Shown here: piece after piece, positions 31,839-43,463 of the stretch
How positions within the stretch are numbered: the first letter of the stretch is position 1
Layout: each line of letters begins with the position of its first letter
Assembly (NCBI GenBank): GCA_963816555.1
Contig: CAWFLD010000002.1
Coordinates: 434,001-498,000 of the forward strand
Direction: 5' to 3'
Length of the DNA stretch: 64,000 nucleotides
From: Lutibaculum sp963816555
GTDB lineage: Bacteria > Pseudomonadota > Alphaproteobacteria > Rhizobiales > Tepidamorphaceae
Notes under the pieces: generated by a model
Databases searched by the model: none
What the model was told of the DNA's origin: nothing
Seen by the model: the letters and a program-made list of their open reading frames with translations, nothing else
Translations under genes and position numbers: made by a program

Positions 31839-33169
31839 TCAGGCCGCGGCCTTCTCCGGCACCTGGCCGCCGTCGAAGCGGGCGAGCCTGAAGGGCGCGG
31901 GATCGACCACCGGCGAGGCGCCCGTGAGGAGGTCGGCGGCGAGCCTGCCGGCGCCCGGCCCGATGCCGAATCCGTGGCCGGAGAAGCCGGTCGCGACGTA
32001 GAGGCCGGGATGGCTCGCCACGGCGTCGATGATCGGCACGCCGTCCGGCGTGGCGTCGATGATCCCGGCCCACCGTTCCGCCTCGACCATCGGCGCGAAG
32101 GCGGGAAAGGCGCGCAAGAGCTTCGCCCGGACCCGCTGAAGTATCCGGTCCGACGGCTCCGGATCGAGCACGCGAACGGCCTCGAACGGGCTCTCCCCGT
32201 CGAGCCTCCAGCGCCGCGGCGTCCGCCACTCGTTCCAGAAGAGCTCGCCCAGATGCAGCTTCAGCTCGCGGCGCTGCTTGTGGAGCGCCGGCAGGAAGGT
32301 GCGGAAGAGCCGGAAGGAGTCGGGGGTGATCTCGGCCTGCGAGGCGCCGCGATGGGCGATGTTGTAGCCCCCGTCGAGCCGCTTGCGGAAGCCGAACTCG
32401 CCGTTGCCGACCGCGATGCTCGGCGGCCCGTCGAGCGGCTTCGTCCGCATCACCGAGCTCATGATCTTCAGGACCGGCAGGTCGAGGCCCATGTTGCCGG
32501 CGAAGAGCCGCGACCACGCGCCGCCCGCCAGCAGCACGGCCTGCGTGCGGATGGGGCCGTGCTCCGTCACCACGAGATCGACGTGGCCGCCCTTCGTCTC
32601 GAAGCCGCGCACGGCGCACCCGGTGTGGATCGTCGCGCCGAGGCGCTGCGCCGCGCGGGCGATGGCGGGCGTCGCGAGGGCGGGCTCGGCGCGGCCGTCG
32701 TCGCTCGAGTAGAGGGCGCCGTCGACGGGCCGCGACAGGCCGGGCAGCAGCTCGGCGGGCGGCGCGCGGCGTCAGGAGCTCCGTCCCGATGCCGTACTCG
32801 CGGGCCTCGGCCTGCATCCGCTCCAGCCCCTCGGTCTCGAGCGGCGTGTCGGCGAGATAGCAGATGCCGGACCTGCGGAAGCCGGTCTCAGCCCCCGTCC
32901 GCTCGTTCAGCTCCGCCCAGAGGCGGAGGCTTTCGACGCCGAGCGGCATCTCGGCGGGGTCGCGGCCCATGCGGCGGCACCAGCCCCAGTTGCGGCTCGA
33001 CTGCTCGCCGGCGATGCGGCCCTTCTCGCACAGGGCGACCCGGACGCCGGCCTCGGCGAGGCAGAGGGCGGCCGAGGCGCCGACGATGCCGCCGCCCACG
33101 ATCACGATGTCGGCGGCATCGGGAAGCTCGCGGTCGGGCGCGACGATGATCGACCTGCGGACGGATCAT
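31839..33169 (-). CDS. FAD-dependent amine/amino-acid oxidoreductase (DadA/DAO type), two frameshifts
   Basis: About 442 residues: MIRPQVIIVAPDRELPDAAD after correction, then IVIVGGGIVGASAALCLAEA (FAD motif), SSRNWGWCRRMGRDPAEMPL, GAWSRLFAGNMGLDLPVLKI and the C-terminal RWAGIIDATPDGVPIIDAVA and GFSGHGFGIGPGAGRLAADL. Extra bases lie near 33145 and in the 32770 segment. The start ATG overlaps the SDR stop (ATGA), so it is the last gene of the long minus-strand operon beginning with the hydantoinase genes. This subgroup oxidises secondary or tertiary amines or D-amino acids. It is distinct from the plus-strand heterotrimer, so the locus has two separate FAD amine oxidases. Confidence 0.8.
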
Positions 33170-33896
33170 AGGCCGGGCTCGTAGCGCCAGTTGACGAGAA
33201 GCTCGGCGACGGACGCGCTGTTTGGAAGCCTCGACGACGTCTGCCACGAGCCGGGCGAGGTCCTCCGGCTGCGTGATCTCGCTGCGGTCGAGCTCGTTGC
33301 GGCCCGACGTCATGTCGGTCGCGACGAAGCCGGGGCAGACGGCGGTGGCGCGCACGCCGTCGTCCCAGCCGGCGCGGCGGGCGGCATGGCTCAGCGCGAC
33401 GGCGGCGTGCTTGCTCATCTGGTAGCCCGCATTGAGGCCGAGGACGCGCTTGCCCGACAGCGAGCCGAGCGTCACGACGCGGCCGGCCCCCGTCGCCGCC
33501 AGGTGCGGCAGCGCCGCCCGGACGAGGCGGAACGGCGCCTTCACGTTGATGTCGAGGAGCCGGTCGAGGATCTCCTCCGCCTCGTCGTCCGGCTGCCCGT
33601 CGGCGTCGAGGCCGAGGAAGTCGGAGATGCCGGCATTGTTGACGAGCACGTCGATGCGGCCATGCGCCTCGATCGTCGCGTCGACCCAGGCCCGCGCATC
33701 CTCGCGGCGCGCCGCGTCATAGGCGAAGACGAAACGTTCCCGCGGGCAAGTCCTCCTTCATGTCCTCCTTCATGTCCTGAGGGCGCCGCACGCCGAGCGA
33801 CAGGCGGTAGCCCGCCTCCGCGAGGGCCCGCGCGATGGCGAGGCCGATCCCCCGATTGGCGCCGGAGACCATGGCGACCTTCTGCGGTGACGACAT
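33166..33896 (-). CDS. Short-chain dehydrogenase/reductase, two frameshifts
   Basis: About 242 residues with a classical SDR fold: VAMVSGANRGIGLAIARALA (TGxxxGxG-type cofactor loop), LVNNAGISDFLG (NNAG), VTLGSLSG and the catalytic Tyr-Lys in GYQMSKHAAVAL. It ends CPGFVATDM ... ELLVNWRYEPGL. Extra bases near 33740 and 33222 break the frame. A tandem 12-bp repeat (ATGAAGGAGGAC twice, near 33750-33775) encodes MKEDMKED and may be a natural duplication. It lies between the ABC ATPase (18 bp upstream) and the FAD oxidoreductase (ATGA overlap), so it probably reduces or oxidises a carbonyl intermediate of the same pathway. Cofactor preference is not clear. Confidence 0.8.
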
Positions 33897-33914
33897 TCGT
33901 TGGTGGTTCCGTCC

Positions 33915-34901
<987 letters not shown>

Positions 34902-34914
34902 GTGACCTCCGCGC

Positions 34915-36799
34915 TCACGTGACCTCCCTCCAGCGCACGCAGCGCGTGTGGCGGCCGGGGCCGACCTCCTCGAAGGGCGGCGGCACCCGGCAGGCCGCGG
35001 CGGCGTGATCGCAGCGCGGGCGCGAACCGGCAGCCCCGGGCATGGCGGTCGGCGGCGGGACGGTGCCCGGGATGGCCCTCAGACGGTCGTCGGAGCCCTC
35101 CGGCACGCTGTCGAGGAGCGCCGCCGTATAGGGGTGGCGCGGGCCGGGCGAAGACCGCCTCGACGTCGCCTTCCTCGACGACCTCGCCCGCGTACATGAC
35201 GCAGATCCGGTCGGCGATCTCGGAGACGATCGCGAGGTTGTGGGTGACGAAGATCATGCCCATCTCGCCGTCCGATCGCTTGAGCTCGTCGAGCAGCATG
35301 AGGATCTGCGCCTGGATCGTCGTGTCGAGCGCGGTCGTCGGCTCGTCGGCGATCAGCAGGCGCGGGGCGTTCGCCACGGCGAGGGCGATCATGGCGCGCT
35401 GGCGCTGGCCGCCCGACAGCTCGTGCGGATACGCGCGCACGCGCCGCTCGGGGTCGGGGATCCCGACGCGGCGCAACAGCTCGACCACGCGGCCCGGGAC
35501 CTCGCGCGCAGGCATCGTCCCGTGCGCCTCGATCGCCTCGGCGATCTGGTCGCCGATCCGGTGGACGGGGTTGAGGCTCGCCGTCGCGTCCTGGAAGACC
35601 ATGCTGACCTCGTTGCCGCGCAGCCGCCGGAACTCCGGCTCCGACAGCCCGAGCACATCCTCGGTCCGGCCCGACTTCTCCGTGAACACGATCCGGCCGC
35701 CGTCGGGCTCGAGCCCGCTCGGCAGGAGGCCGAGGATCGACAGGCCGGTCAGCGTCTTGCCCGACCCGCTCTCGCCGACGAGCGCGAGCGTCTCGCCGGG
35801 AGCGACCCGCAGGGACACGTCCCGCACGAGCTCCAGCCGATGCGCCGGGTCGTCGGCGTTGAGCGCGACGGACAGGTTCTCCACGTCGACGAGGGCCGCA
35901 CGGGCAGGGGACGGCGCGGGCTCTGCCGGCGCGGCGCCCGAAAGCAGCCGGCTCGCCCGCCGGCGTAGCCAGCCCGCGCCGCCCGCCCGGACGCCGCGCG
36001 GATCCAGCACGTCCCGCAGGCGGTCGCAGAGCGTGTTGAACAGGAGGATCGTGCCGGCCAGCGCCAGCGACGGCCACACGAGCAGCATCGGCGCCTGCTG
36101 CATGGCGCCGCGGGCGGCGCGGATCATCAGCCCGAGCGAGGGCTGTGGCGGCACGACGCCGAGGCCGAGGAAGGAGAGGCCGCTCTCGAGCAGCATCGCG
36201 GAGGCGACCGTCAGCGAGACCTGGACGAGAAGCGGCGGCAGGATGTTCGGCAGGATCGTCCGCCAGAGGATGACGAGCGGATGGGTGCCGATCGCCTCCT
36301 GCGCCGTCACGTAGTCGAGCGAGCGCACCTGCAGGGTCGCGGCGAAGACGACGCGCGTGTAGCCCGGCACGAACAGGATCGTGAGGGCGATGACGAGGGT
36401 CGTCGCGCCGGCGCCGAGCAGCGTGACGACGAGGAGCGCCAGGAGAAGCGGTGGCAGGCACAGGATGATCTCGGTCGAGCGGACCGAGACGAGCTCGACG
36501 AGGCCGCGGAAATAGCCGCCGAGGAGGCCGAGCACGGTGCCGATGACGGCGGAGATGAGCGCCGAGCCGATGGCGATCGTCAGCGAGGCGCGCGCGCCCC
36601 ACACGATGCGGGCGAGGACGTCGCGGCCGAACTCGTCCTGGCCCAGCGGATGGGCCCAGGAGGGCGCCGCGAAGCGGTTGGGGATGCTCATCGCCGTCAC
36701 GTCGTGCAGCGGCAGGAGCGGGGCGAGGAGGGCGATCGCCACCACGGCGAGGACGAAGCCGCCGGGGAGGTAGAGGCTGCGCACCGAGCCCGCCCTCAT
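34915..36799 (-). CDS. Peptide-type ABC transporter permease fused to its ATP-binding protein (DppC-DppD fusion)
   Basis: A continuous frame of about 627 residues. Residues 1-265 are a DppC-type permease (GGFVLAVVAIALLAPLLPL, HPLGQDEFGRDVLARIVWGA, EAA-loop AQEAIGTHPLVILWRTILP). After a Pro/Ala-rich linker near 270-300 (GAAPAEPAPSPARAA) a full ATPase follows: Walker A ALVGESGSGKTLTGL, signature PHELSGGQRQRAMIAL, Walker B RLLIADEPTTALDTTIQ, H-loop IFVTHNLAIV. There is no stop in the linker, so the fusion is real unless a paired error hides one. The last segment is shifted near 35140 and then reads EGSDDRLRAIPGTVPPP to the stop at 34915. The start ATG overlaps the DppB stop (ATGA). Fusions of this type are known among dipeptide/nickel importers. 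Confidence 0.85.
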
Positions 36800-37753
36800 C
36801 GGCCGAGCCTCACGCGCGGGTCGAGCAGGGCGTAGGTCAGGTCGACGACCAGGTTCAGGAGCACGAACAGGATGGAGATCGTCAGCACGATGCCGACCAC
36901 CTCGGGATAGTCGCGGGCCTCCACGGCCCGCACGAGATAGCCGGAGAGGCCCGGCCAGTTGAACACGAACTCGACGAGAACCGTGCCGCCGAGAAGCGTG
37001 CCCATCTGCAGGCCGAGCACGGTGATGACCGGCACCAGCGCGTTGCGCACCACGTGGTGGCGCACGATGCGCCGGGGCAGGATGCCCTTCGCCCGAGCCG
37101 TCCGCACGTAGTCGCGCTCGAGCACCTCCAGCACCGAGGAGCGCGTCATCCGCACCACGATCGCCCACAGCGATATGGCGATGGTGGTCGCCGGCAGGGA
37201 CAGGAGGACGAGGTGCTGCACCGGGTCCTCGAGGAACGGGACGTAGCCGCCGGCCGGCACCAGGCGCAGCGTCTGCGCGAAGAGCAGGATCGCCAGCGTG
37301 CCGACCACGAAGACCGGCGTCGACAGGCCGAGCGAGGCGACGAACGACACGATCCGGTCGGACGCGCCGCCCGCGTTGAGGGCGGCGCGTGTGCCGAGCG
37401 GGATGCCGAGGACGGTGGCGATCAGCGCTGCCGCGACGATCAGCTCGATCGTGCGCGGCAGGCGGAGCGCCACCTCGGCGCTCACGCTGTGCCCGTCCTG
37501 GAGCGAATGGCCAAGATCTCCATGAAGGAGGCCCGCCAGATATTGGCCGATACTGCACCAGGAGCGGCTGGTTGAGGCCCATCTGCTCGCGCAGCTGCGC
37601 CACGGCGGCCGGGTCCGGGGCGATGCCGCCCTGCGACAGCAGGAGCACCGCCGGGTCGCCCGGAACGATGTGGAGCACCATGAAGACGAGCGTCGCCACC
37701 AGCCAGACCAGCAGGATGGCGACGCCGACGCGCTGCGCGACGTAACGCAGCAA
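36796..37753 (-). CDS. Peptide-type ABC transporter permease (DppB-like), one frameshift
   Basis: About 318 residues with six helices: MLRYVAQRVGVAILLVWLVA (first helix), VPGDPAVLLLSQGG, QYGQYLAGLLHGDLGHSLQD, ELIVAAALIATVLGIPLG, and the EAA-type loop TARAKGILPRRIVRHHVVRN. An extra base near 37545 shifts the frame in the QYGQYLAG segment. The TTG start at 37753 was chosen because it gives the family's MLRY start and lies 2 bp from the solute-binding protein stop. It forms the membrane channel with the permease half of the neighbouring fusion protein. Confidence 0.88.
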
Positions 37754-37755
37754 GA

Positions 37756-39291
37756 TCAGGCCAGCTCGGTCTGTTCCAGCGTGACGCCGGAATAGAAGGT
37801 CAGCTGACCCGGCAGGTTGTGGAAGCCGTTCACGGCCTTCTTCATTCCGTAGCCCTGGCTGCGCCAGCACAGGCCGACGATCGGGGCGCTCTCGATCGCG
37901 GCGGCTTCCATGCGGTGGTAGATCTCCTTGCGCTTGGCCAGGTCGAACTCGGTGCGGCCTTCCGCGAGCGCCTGGTCCACCTCGGGCACCGCCAGCTTGT
38001 AGGAGCGGGCGTAGGAGGGCGGCAGGGTGCCGTCGAGGATGTTGGACAGGCCGTCGGGATCGTTGGAATCCGCGCTCGTGCCCATCACCGCCATGTCGTA
38101 CTGGCCGCTGTTGCCGAGCGACACGCGCTGCGACCAGTCCGGCAGGTTGAGCTGCACGTTGATGCCGACCTGCGCCAGATAGGCCTGGCAGACCTCCGCG
38201 GTGCTCTGGTGCATGCCGTACTGCGCGGTGGACAGGAGCGAGCAGGAGAAGCCGTTCGGGTGGCCGGCCTCCGCAAGGAGCTTCTTGGCGAGGTCGGGAT
38301 CATAGGCCCAGCCGCCGACGAGGTCCTTGTTGTAGAACTCGCTCGCCTCGCTGATCGGCAGGTGGGTCAGGTCGCCGCCGCGGCCGTAGAAGGCTGCGGC
38401 CACGACGTCCTCGCGCTTGATCGCGTGCGCGATGGCCTTGCGCACCTTCGGGTCGTCGAACGGCTTCTTGCTGCCGTTGAACGTCAGGTACATGAAGGGC
38501 CCGTCGACCGCGTCGAGCTTGAGGTTCTGGTCGTCCTCGACCGCCTGCATCGACTGCCACGGCACGTATTCGATGAGATCGATGTCGCCGGCCTGCAGCG
38601 CGGCCACGCGGAGGTTCTCGTCGGAATAGACGATCGCCTCGAGGCCCTTCGAGCTTGGGCAGGCCGTCCTTGTAGTAGTTCTCGTTGGCCGAGAAGGTGA
38701 GGGAGACGCCGCGCTCGGTGCTGTCGAGCTTGAAGGGCCCTGCGCCGACATTGCCGTCGGGCGCCTCGCCCTTCGGGGATGATCGGCATGTTGTAGTGGG
38801 CGAACCACGTCGGGACGGTCGCCGTCGGCTTCTTGGTCGTCAGGCGGATCGTCTTGTCGTCGGGCGTCTCGATCTTGGTGATCGTCTGGAACTGGCCGCG
38901 GAAATAGGCGGTGGAAATCCTCGGCCGCCACCTGCTCGATGTTCCACTTCACGTCCTCGGCCGTGACGGGCTTGCCGTTGTGGAACGTCGCGTCGCGCAG
39001 CTTGAAGGTCCACACGCCGTCGTCGTCGACGTCCCACTGCTCGGCGAGCTCGCCGCGCAGCTTGCCGTCGGGGTCGTAGGAGAGAAGGCCACGATGCAGG
39101 AAGAGCTTCACCGTGCCGGCCGCGGTGCCGGCCGAGGCCCAGGCGTTGAAGCTCGGGGGATAGCTCGACAGGCCGAACTTCAGCGTGCCGGTCGCCTGTG
39201 CGCGTGCCGAAGGCATTCCGATGAAGTTGATGGCACCTGCCACCGCGGCGGTGCCGACGAGAAACCGGCGGCGATCGATTGTCCCAAACAT
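37756..39291 (-). CDS. Peptide/nickel-type ABC transporter substrate-binding protein (SBP_bac_5), internal indels
   Basis: A 511-residue family 5 periplasmic binding protein. The N terminus has a twin-arginine-like signal (IDRRRFLVGTAAVAG) and a cleavage region near SARAQA. Core motifs are LAEQWDVDDDGVWTFKLRDA, FHNGKPVTAEDVKWNIE, SKKPFDDPKVRKAIAHAIKR and LLAEAGHPNGFSCSLL. Between about 38900 and 38640 the reading is scrambled by compensating extra bases, but the frame is regained, so the overall length looks normal. It sits between the hydantoinase genes and the permeases, so the imported solute is probably the substrate of those enzymes rather than a general peptide. Export is Tat or Sec. 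Confidence 0.88.
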   Translation of the reverse strand: MFGTIDRRRFLVGTAAVAGAINFIGMPSARAQATGTLKFGLSSYPPSFNAWASAGTAAGTVKLFLHRGLLSYDPDGKLRGELAEQWDVDDDGVWTFKLRDATFHNGKPVTAEDVKWNIEQVAAEDFHRLFPRPVPDDHQDRDARRQDDPPDDQEADGDRPDVVRPLQHADHPRRARRPTAMSAQGPSSSTAPSAASPSPSRPTRTTTRTACPSSKGLEAIVYSDENLRVAALQAGDIDLIEYVPWQSMQAVEDDQNLKLDAVDGPFMYLTFNGSKKPFDDPKVRKAIAHAIKREDVVAAAFYGRGGDLTHLPISEASEFYNKDLVGGWAYDPDLAKKLLAEAGHPNGFSCSLLSTAQYGMHQSTAEVCQAYLAQVGINVQLNLPDWSQRVSLGNSGQYDMAVMGTSADSNDPDGLSNILDGTLPPSYARSYKLAVPEVDQALAEGRTEFDLAKRKEIYHRMEAAAIESAPIVGLCWRSQGYGMKKAVNGFHNLPGQLTFYSGVTLEQTELA

Positions 39292-39420
39292 GATGACTTC
39301 CCCTCTGGATGGGCCGTTTTCCGGCTGTGCTTCGCTGTCGTTCAGGCTCCCCGCGCGTCGGGACCCATGTGGTCCTGTCTCCCGCAGATCTCCCGTTGCG
39401 TCAGATGATCGTCCCCGCGC

Positions 39421-41069
39421 TCATGTCGCAAGCGTGATGCCATCTTCCGCGTCGGCCCGGAGCTGGTCGGGATCGCGCTCCGAGACGGGGCCGTAGCCCC
39501 CGCCGCCGGGCGACACGATCTCGAGCCACTCGCCCGGACGCAGCCTGCCGGAGCCGTGGACGAACGGCTCCACGCCGGGGCCGTAGACGATGCGGCCGCC
39601 GGCGCCGGCGCCGCCGCCCTGGAGCCCCCAGGAGCGCGAGAGGATGCGCGAGATGTCGAGCGCGCACGAGGCACTCCTCGTTCGCGCGGTAGACGCGGCG
39701 CAGGCCCATGCCGCCCCGGAAGCGGCCGGCGCCGGCGGAATCGTCGACGAGCTCGTAGCGCAGCAGCGTCAGCGGGTATTCGAGCTCGAGCGCCTCGACC
39801 GGCAGGTTCGAGGTGTTGGTCACGTGGACGTGGATGCCGTCGAGCGCGTCCGCCCTTGGGCGCGGGCGCCGCCGCCGCCGCCGATCGTCTCGAGGTAGAC
39901 CCACAGATCGTTCTCGCCGTCCGGCCCCTGCCGCATGCCGGCGAAGGTCGCGACGGTGCAGGTGCTGTTGGTGCAGGCGGTGACCTTGTCGGGGGCCGCC
40001 TTGGCGAGGGCGCCGACGATCAGGTCCGAGACGCGCTGGCACGTCTGCACCCGGCCGTTCACGGCGGCGGGATGGGCGCAGTTGAGCACGCTGCCCTTGG
40101 GGGCCGTCACGGTGATCGGGCGCGCCAGCCCGGCATTCGGCAGGATCGTCGGATCCACCACGGATCTTCACGACGTAGTAGACCGTCGCGAGGAGCGCCG
40201 TGTAGGTCATGTTGATGCCGCCGCGGACCTGCGGCGGCGCCTCGAAGGCGAGGGAGATCTCCTCGCCCCGGATCGCGACCTCCACCGAGATCGGCAGCGC
40301 CTCGTCGAACTCGGGATTGTCGAAGACGTCGTCGAACCGGTAGACGCCGTCGGGCAGGCTCGCGATGCCGGCGCGCATCTTGCGCTCGGCGTAGTCGAGC
40401 AGCGCCTCGCCCGAGGCGAGCACGATGTCGAGCCCGTTCTTGGCGCAGAGCTCCTTGAAGCGGTTCACGCCGACCCGGTTCGCCGCCATCTGCGCGCGCA
40501 GGTCCGACAGCCTCTCCCGCGGCACCTGGCAGTTGAGGAGCACGAGGTCGAGCACGTCCTTCTGCAGCTCGCCCGCGCTGTAGAGGCGGATCGGCGGGAT
40601 GCGCAGGCCTTCCTGGTAGATGTGGGCGTGGCCGCGGTCGGCAAAGTCGGAATGGTGGGCGAGGTTGACCGTCCACGCGGCGAGGGTGCCGTCGACGAAG
40701 ATCGGCTCGGCGAGCACGATGTCGGGAAGATGCGTGCCGCCGCCGTGATAGGCGTCGTTGCCGACGAACACGTCGCCCGGCTGCATGTCCTCGGATCCTG
40801 TGGCGCTTCAGGATCTCCGGCACGATGCCGATGAAGCTGCCGAGATGGATCGGGATGTGCTCGGCCTGGCAGAGGGTGCGGCCCTCGCGGTCGAACAGGG
40901 CGGTGGAGCAGTCGCGCCGCTCCTTGATGTTGGTGGAGTAGGAGGCGCGCACCAGCGCTTCGCCCGTCTCGTCGACGATCGAGGCGAGCGCCGCGCCGAT
41001 CACCTCGACGGTGATGGGATCGAGCGTCAGCGGCCCCGAAAGGGCCCGTGCGGAAGTGCTGCTCATCAT
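39421..41069 (-). CDS. Hydantoinase B / 5-oxoprolinase small-subunit family protein, frameshifts
   Basis: About 545 residues: LTLDPITVEVIGAALASIVD, GEALVRASYSTNIKERRDCS, QPGDVFVGNDAYHGGGTHLP (the HyuB core), GGINMTYTALLATVYYVVKI, then LRYELVDDSAGAGRFRGGMG and RIVYGPGVEPFV-like sequence near the end. Extra bases are seen near 40795, 40160, 39860 and 39670. The family acts with HyuA in ATP-dependent opening of cyclic amides such as hydantoins, 5-oxoproline or N-methylhydantoin. The ATG at 41069 overlaps the HyuA stop. About 130 bp separate it from the solute-binding protein gene, which may carry its own translation signals. Confidence 0.85.
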
Positions 41070-43152
41070 TTCAGGTCCAGGATGAGGTTGTCGTAGGCGT
41101 CGACATGGACGGCCGCCTTCGGCGGCACGAGGGTCGTCGTGTCCATCTGCTCGACGATGGCCGGTCCGTGGAAGGTCATGCCCGGCTGCAGCTTCGTGCG
41201 GGCGTAGACCGGCGTCTCGACGAAGCTGCCGGCCTCGGGGAACCAGACCTCCCGCTCGCCGACGACGCGCGTCGCGGGGATCGGCAGGGCCGAGCGGCCT
41301 GGCGATCAGCTCGGCCTTCTTCACGAGGTCCAGCGCTTCGACCCGGAAGGTCACGCAGCACACCCGCTCCCCCTCGGCGACGAAGCCGTAGAGGCGCTCG
41401 TGCGCTTCCGCGAAGGCCTTCTCGAGGTGCCGGATCGTGTCCGCGCCCGACGGGGCCGTCGGGCAGCGGGATCGACAGCTCGTAGTTCTGGCCTTCGTAG
41501 CGCATGTCGATCGTGCGCGAGATGCGGCGCCGGTCGTGCGCGATGTCCTCGTCCGCGAACCATTCCTCGGCCTGCGCCTCGATCGGCGCGAGCGCCTCCT
41601 CGATGGCCGGGCGGCGCTGTCGTCGAGCATGACGAGCCTGGTCGCGGCGAAGTCGGCGCGCAGGTCGGTCAGCAGGAGCCCCATCGCGCAGAGGATGCCC
41701 GGGATTGCGCGGCACGACGACCTTCCGGATCTCCAGCTCCTTCGCGAGCCGCGCCGCGTGCAGCGGGCCGGCGCCGCCGAAGGCCATCAGCGCGTAGTCG
41801 CGCGGGTCGTGCCCGCGCTGCACGGAGATGACGCGGATGGCGCGGGCCATGTTCGCGGTGGACGACGGACGATGATGCCCTGCGCGGTCTCCATGACGCC
41901 GAGGCCGAGCCGCTCCGCGAGCCCGGCGATCGCCTCCTCGGCGAGGTCGCGGCGCACCGCCATCCGGCCGTCGAGGAGATGCGTGGGGTTCAGCACCTGA
42001 GCACGATGTTGGCGTCGGTCACGGTCGGCTCGGTCGCCGCCGCGGCCGTAGCAGGCCGGGCCGGGATCGGCGCCGGCGCTCTGCGGGCCCGACCTTGAGC
42101 AGCCCGCCGGAATCGATCAGGCGATCGAGCCGCCGCCGGCGCCCACCGTGAGGATGTCGACCATCGGCGCCTTGATCGGGTAGCCGTGCACGATCGGCTT
42201 CGGTGGCCAGGCGCGGCTGCGCCGCCCTGCACCAGCGCGACGTCGGTCGATCGTGCCGCCCATGTCGAAGGTGATGATGTCGGCGAAGCCGGCCGCGCGG
42301 CCGAGCGCCTGCGGCGCCGACGACGCCGGTCGACGGCCCGGACAGCACCGCGCGGCACCGGGCGCTGCGGCCGGCCTCGTCGAAGCCGACGACGCCGCCG
42401 TTCGACTGCGTCAGGTGCGGCGCCGCCTGCATGCCGAGCTCGCCGCAGCGCGCGGCGCAGGCGGCTCGATGTAGTTGTGCATGGTCGGGCCGAGATAGGC
42501 GTTGACGACCGCCGTCGACAGCCGCTCGAACTCGCGGAACTCCGGCGCGATCTCGTGGCTCGCGCAGATGAAGACGCTCGGGCATCTCCTCGGCCACGAT
42601 CGCTGCGCGCGCGCGCTCGTGGACGGGATCGATGAAGCGAGTAGAGAAAGCAGATCGCGACCGATTCCACGCCCGCCGCGCGCAGCCTGCGCGCGGCGGC
42701 GCGGACCGCCGTCCTCGTCGAGCGGCGACCTCGATGCTGCCGTCATGATCAGCCGCGCTCGGCGCACCTCGAAGCGCAGGTGCCGGGGAACGAGCGTCTG
42801 GGGCTTGTCGGCGAGCATGTCGTAGAGGCTCGGCCGCTTCTGCCGGCCGATCTCGAGCAGGTCGCGGAAGCCTTCCGTGGTGATCAGGCCGGACCCTCGC
42901 GCCGCGATGCTGGATCAGCGCGTTCGTCGCCACCGTGGTGCCGTGGCCGAAATAGCTGATCGGGGCGCCGCGGGAGGGCGCGTGGGGGACGACCTCGGCC
43001 ATGCCTTCGTCGACCCCTTGCGTGATCCCGCGCGAGGGGTCCTCTGGGGTGGAGGACACCTTCCAGACGGCGATCTCCCCCTCGTCCTCGTCGAACATGC
43101 AGACGTCGGTGAAGGTCCCGCCCGAGTTCACTCCTACGCGCCAGCGTGACAT
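41066..43152 (-). CDS. Hydantoinase A / 5-oxoprolinase large-subunit family protein, many frameshifts
   Basis: About 680 residues after correction. The N terminus WRVGVNSGGTFTDVCMFDED carries the ASKHA-type phosphate loop (GGTFTD), followed by YFGHGTTVATNALIQHRGA, the DLSADHEGIV-type middle seen in pieces, MSSVMAIG-like DMGGTSTDVALV sequence near 42240, and ISVQRGHDPRDYALMAFGGA with GPLHAARLAKELEI. The region 41500-42900 has more than ten apparent extra bases, the densest in the window, so reading is piecemeal. It is paired with HyuB. ATP-dependent ring opening is the family activity. It is the first gene of the minus-strand operon that continues to 31839, divergent from the GntR gene. Confidence 0.8.
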
Positions 43153-43360
43153 GCGTTCCTATGAGCCTTCGTTGATGAGGGGGGAGGTGTGGGGGCGGAG
43201 GCGCCGGCCCGCCGGCTGCCGCGCGCGGCCGTCGATGCGGGTCCTTCCGAGGCAGGCGGAAGACGAGGGCAGCAGCACCTCCTCCGATCGTTCGCGCGCT
43301 TGGTCCGGCGTCGGCCGGCGTGTCGCCGGGGCCGACGTGCGCGCCGACCAGCACTACACA

Positions 43361-43386
43361 CGTCACGTATACATGACATATATGAG
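43361..43386. promoter_or_regulatory. Near-palindromic operator candidate between hyuA and the GntR gene
   Basis: GTCACGTATACATGAC (43362-43377) matches its own reverse complement at 14 of 16 positions. Directly after it lies CATATATGA, a second AT-rich half-site. The spot is AT-rich in an otherwise GC-rich 311-bp divergent region (43153-43463) that otherwise shows no gene. GntR/FCD regulators typically bind such sites, so autoregulation and control of the hydantoinase operon are likely but inferred. Confidence 0.5.
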
Positions 43387-43463
43387 GGTGTCGACGTTCA
43401 AAAGATTCGTAGAGCCCGGCACACCTTCGAGGCCGGGACGAGAACAAGATCGGGGAGGGCGCG

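Noticed and set aside
33750..33775. Tandem 12-bp repeat in the SDR gene as a mobile or regulatory repeat
   Set aside because: Only two copies, in frame, encoding MKEDMKED; a simple coding duplication is enough.
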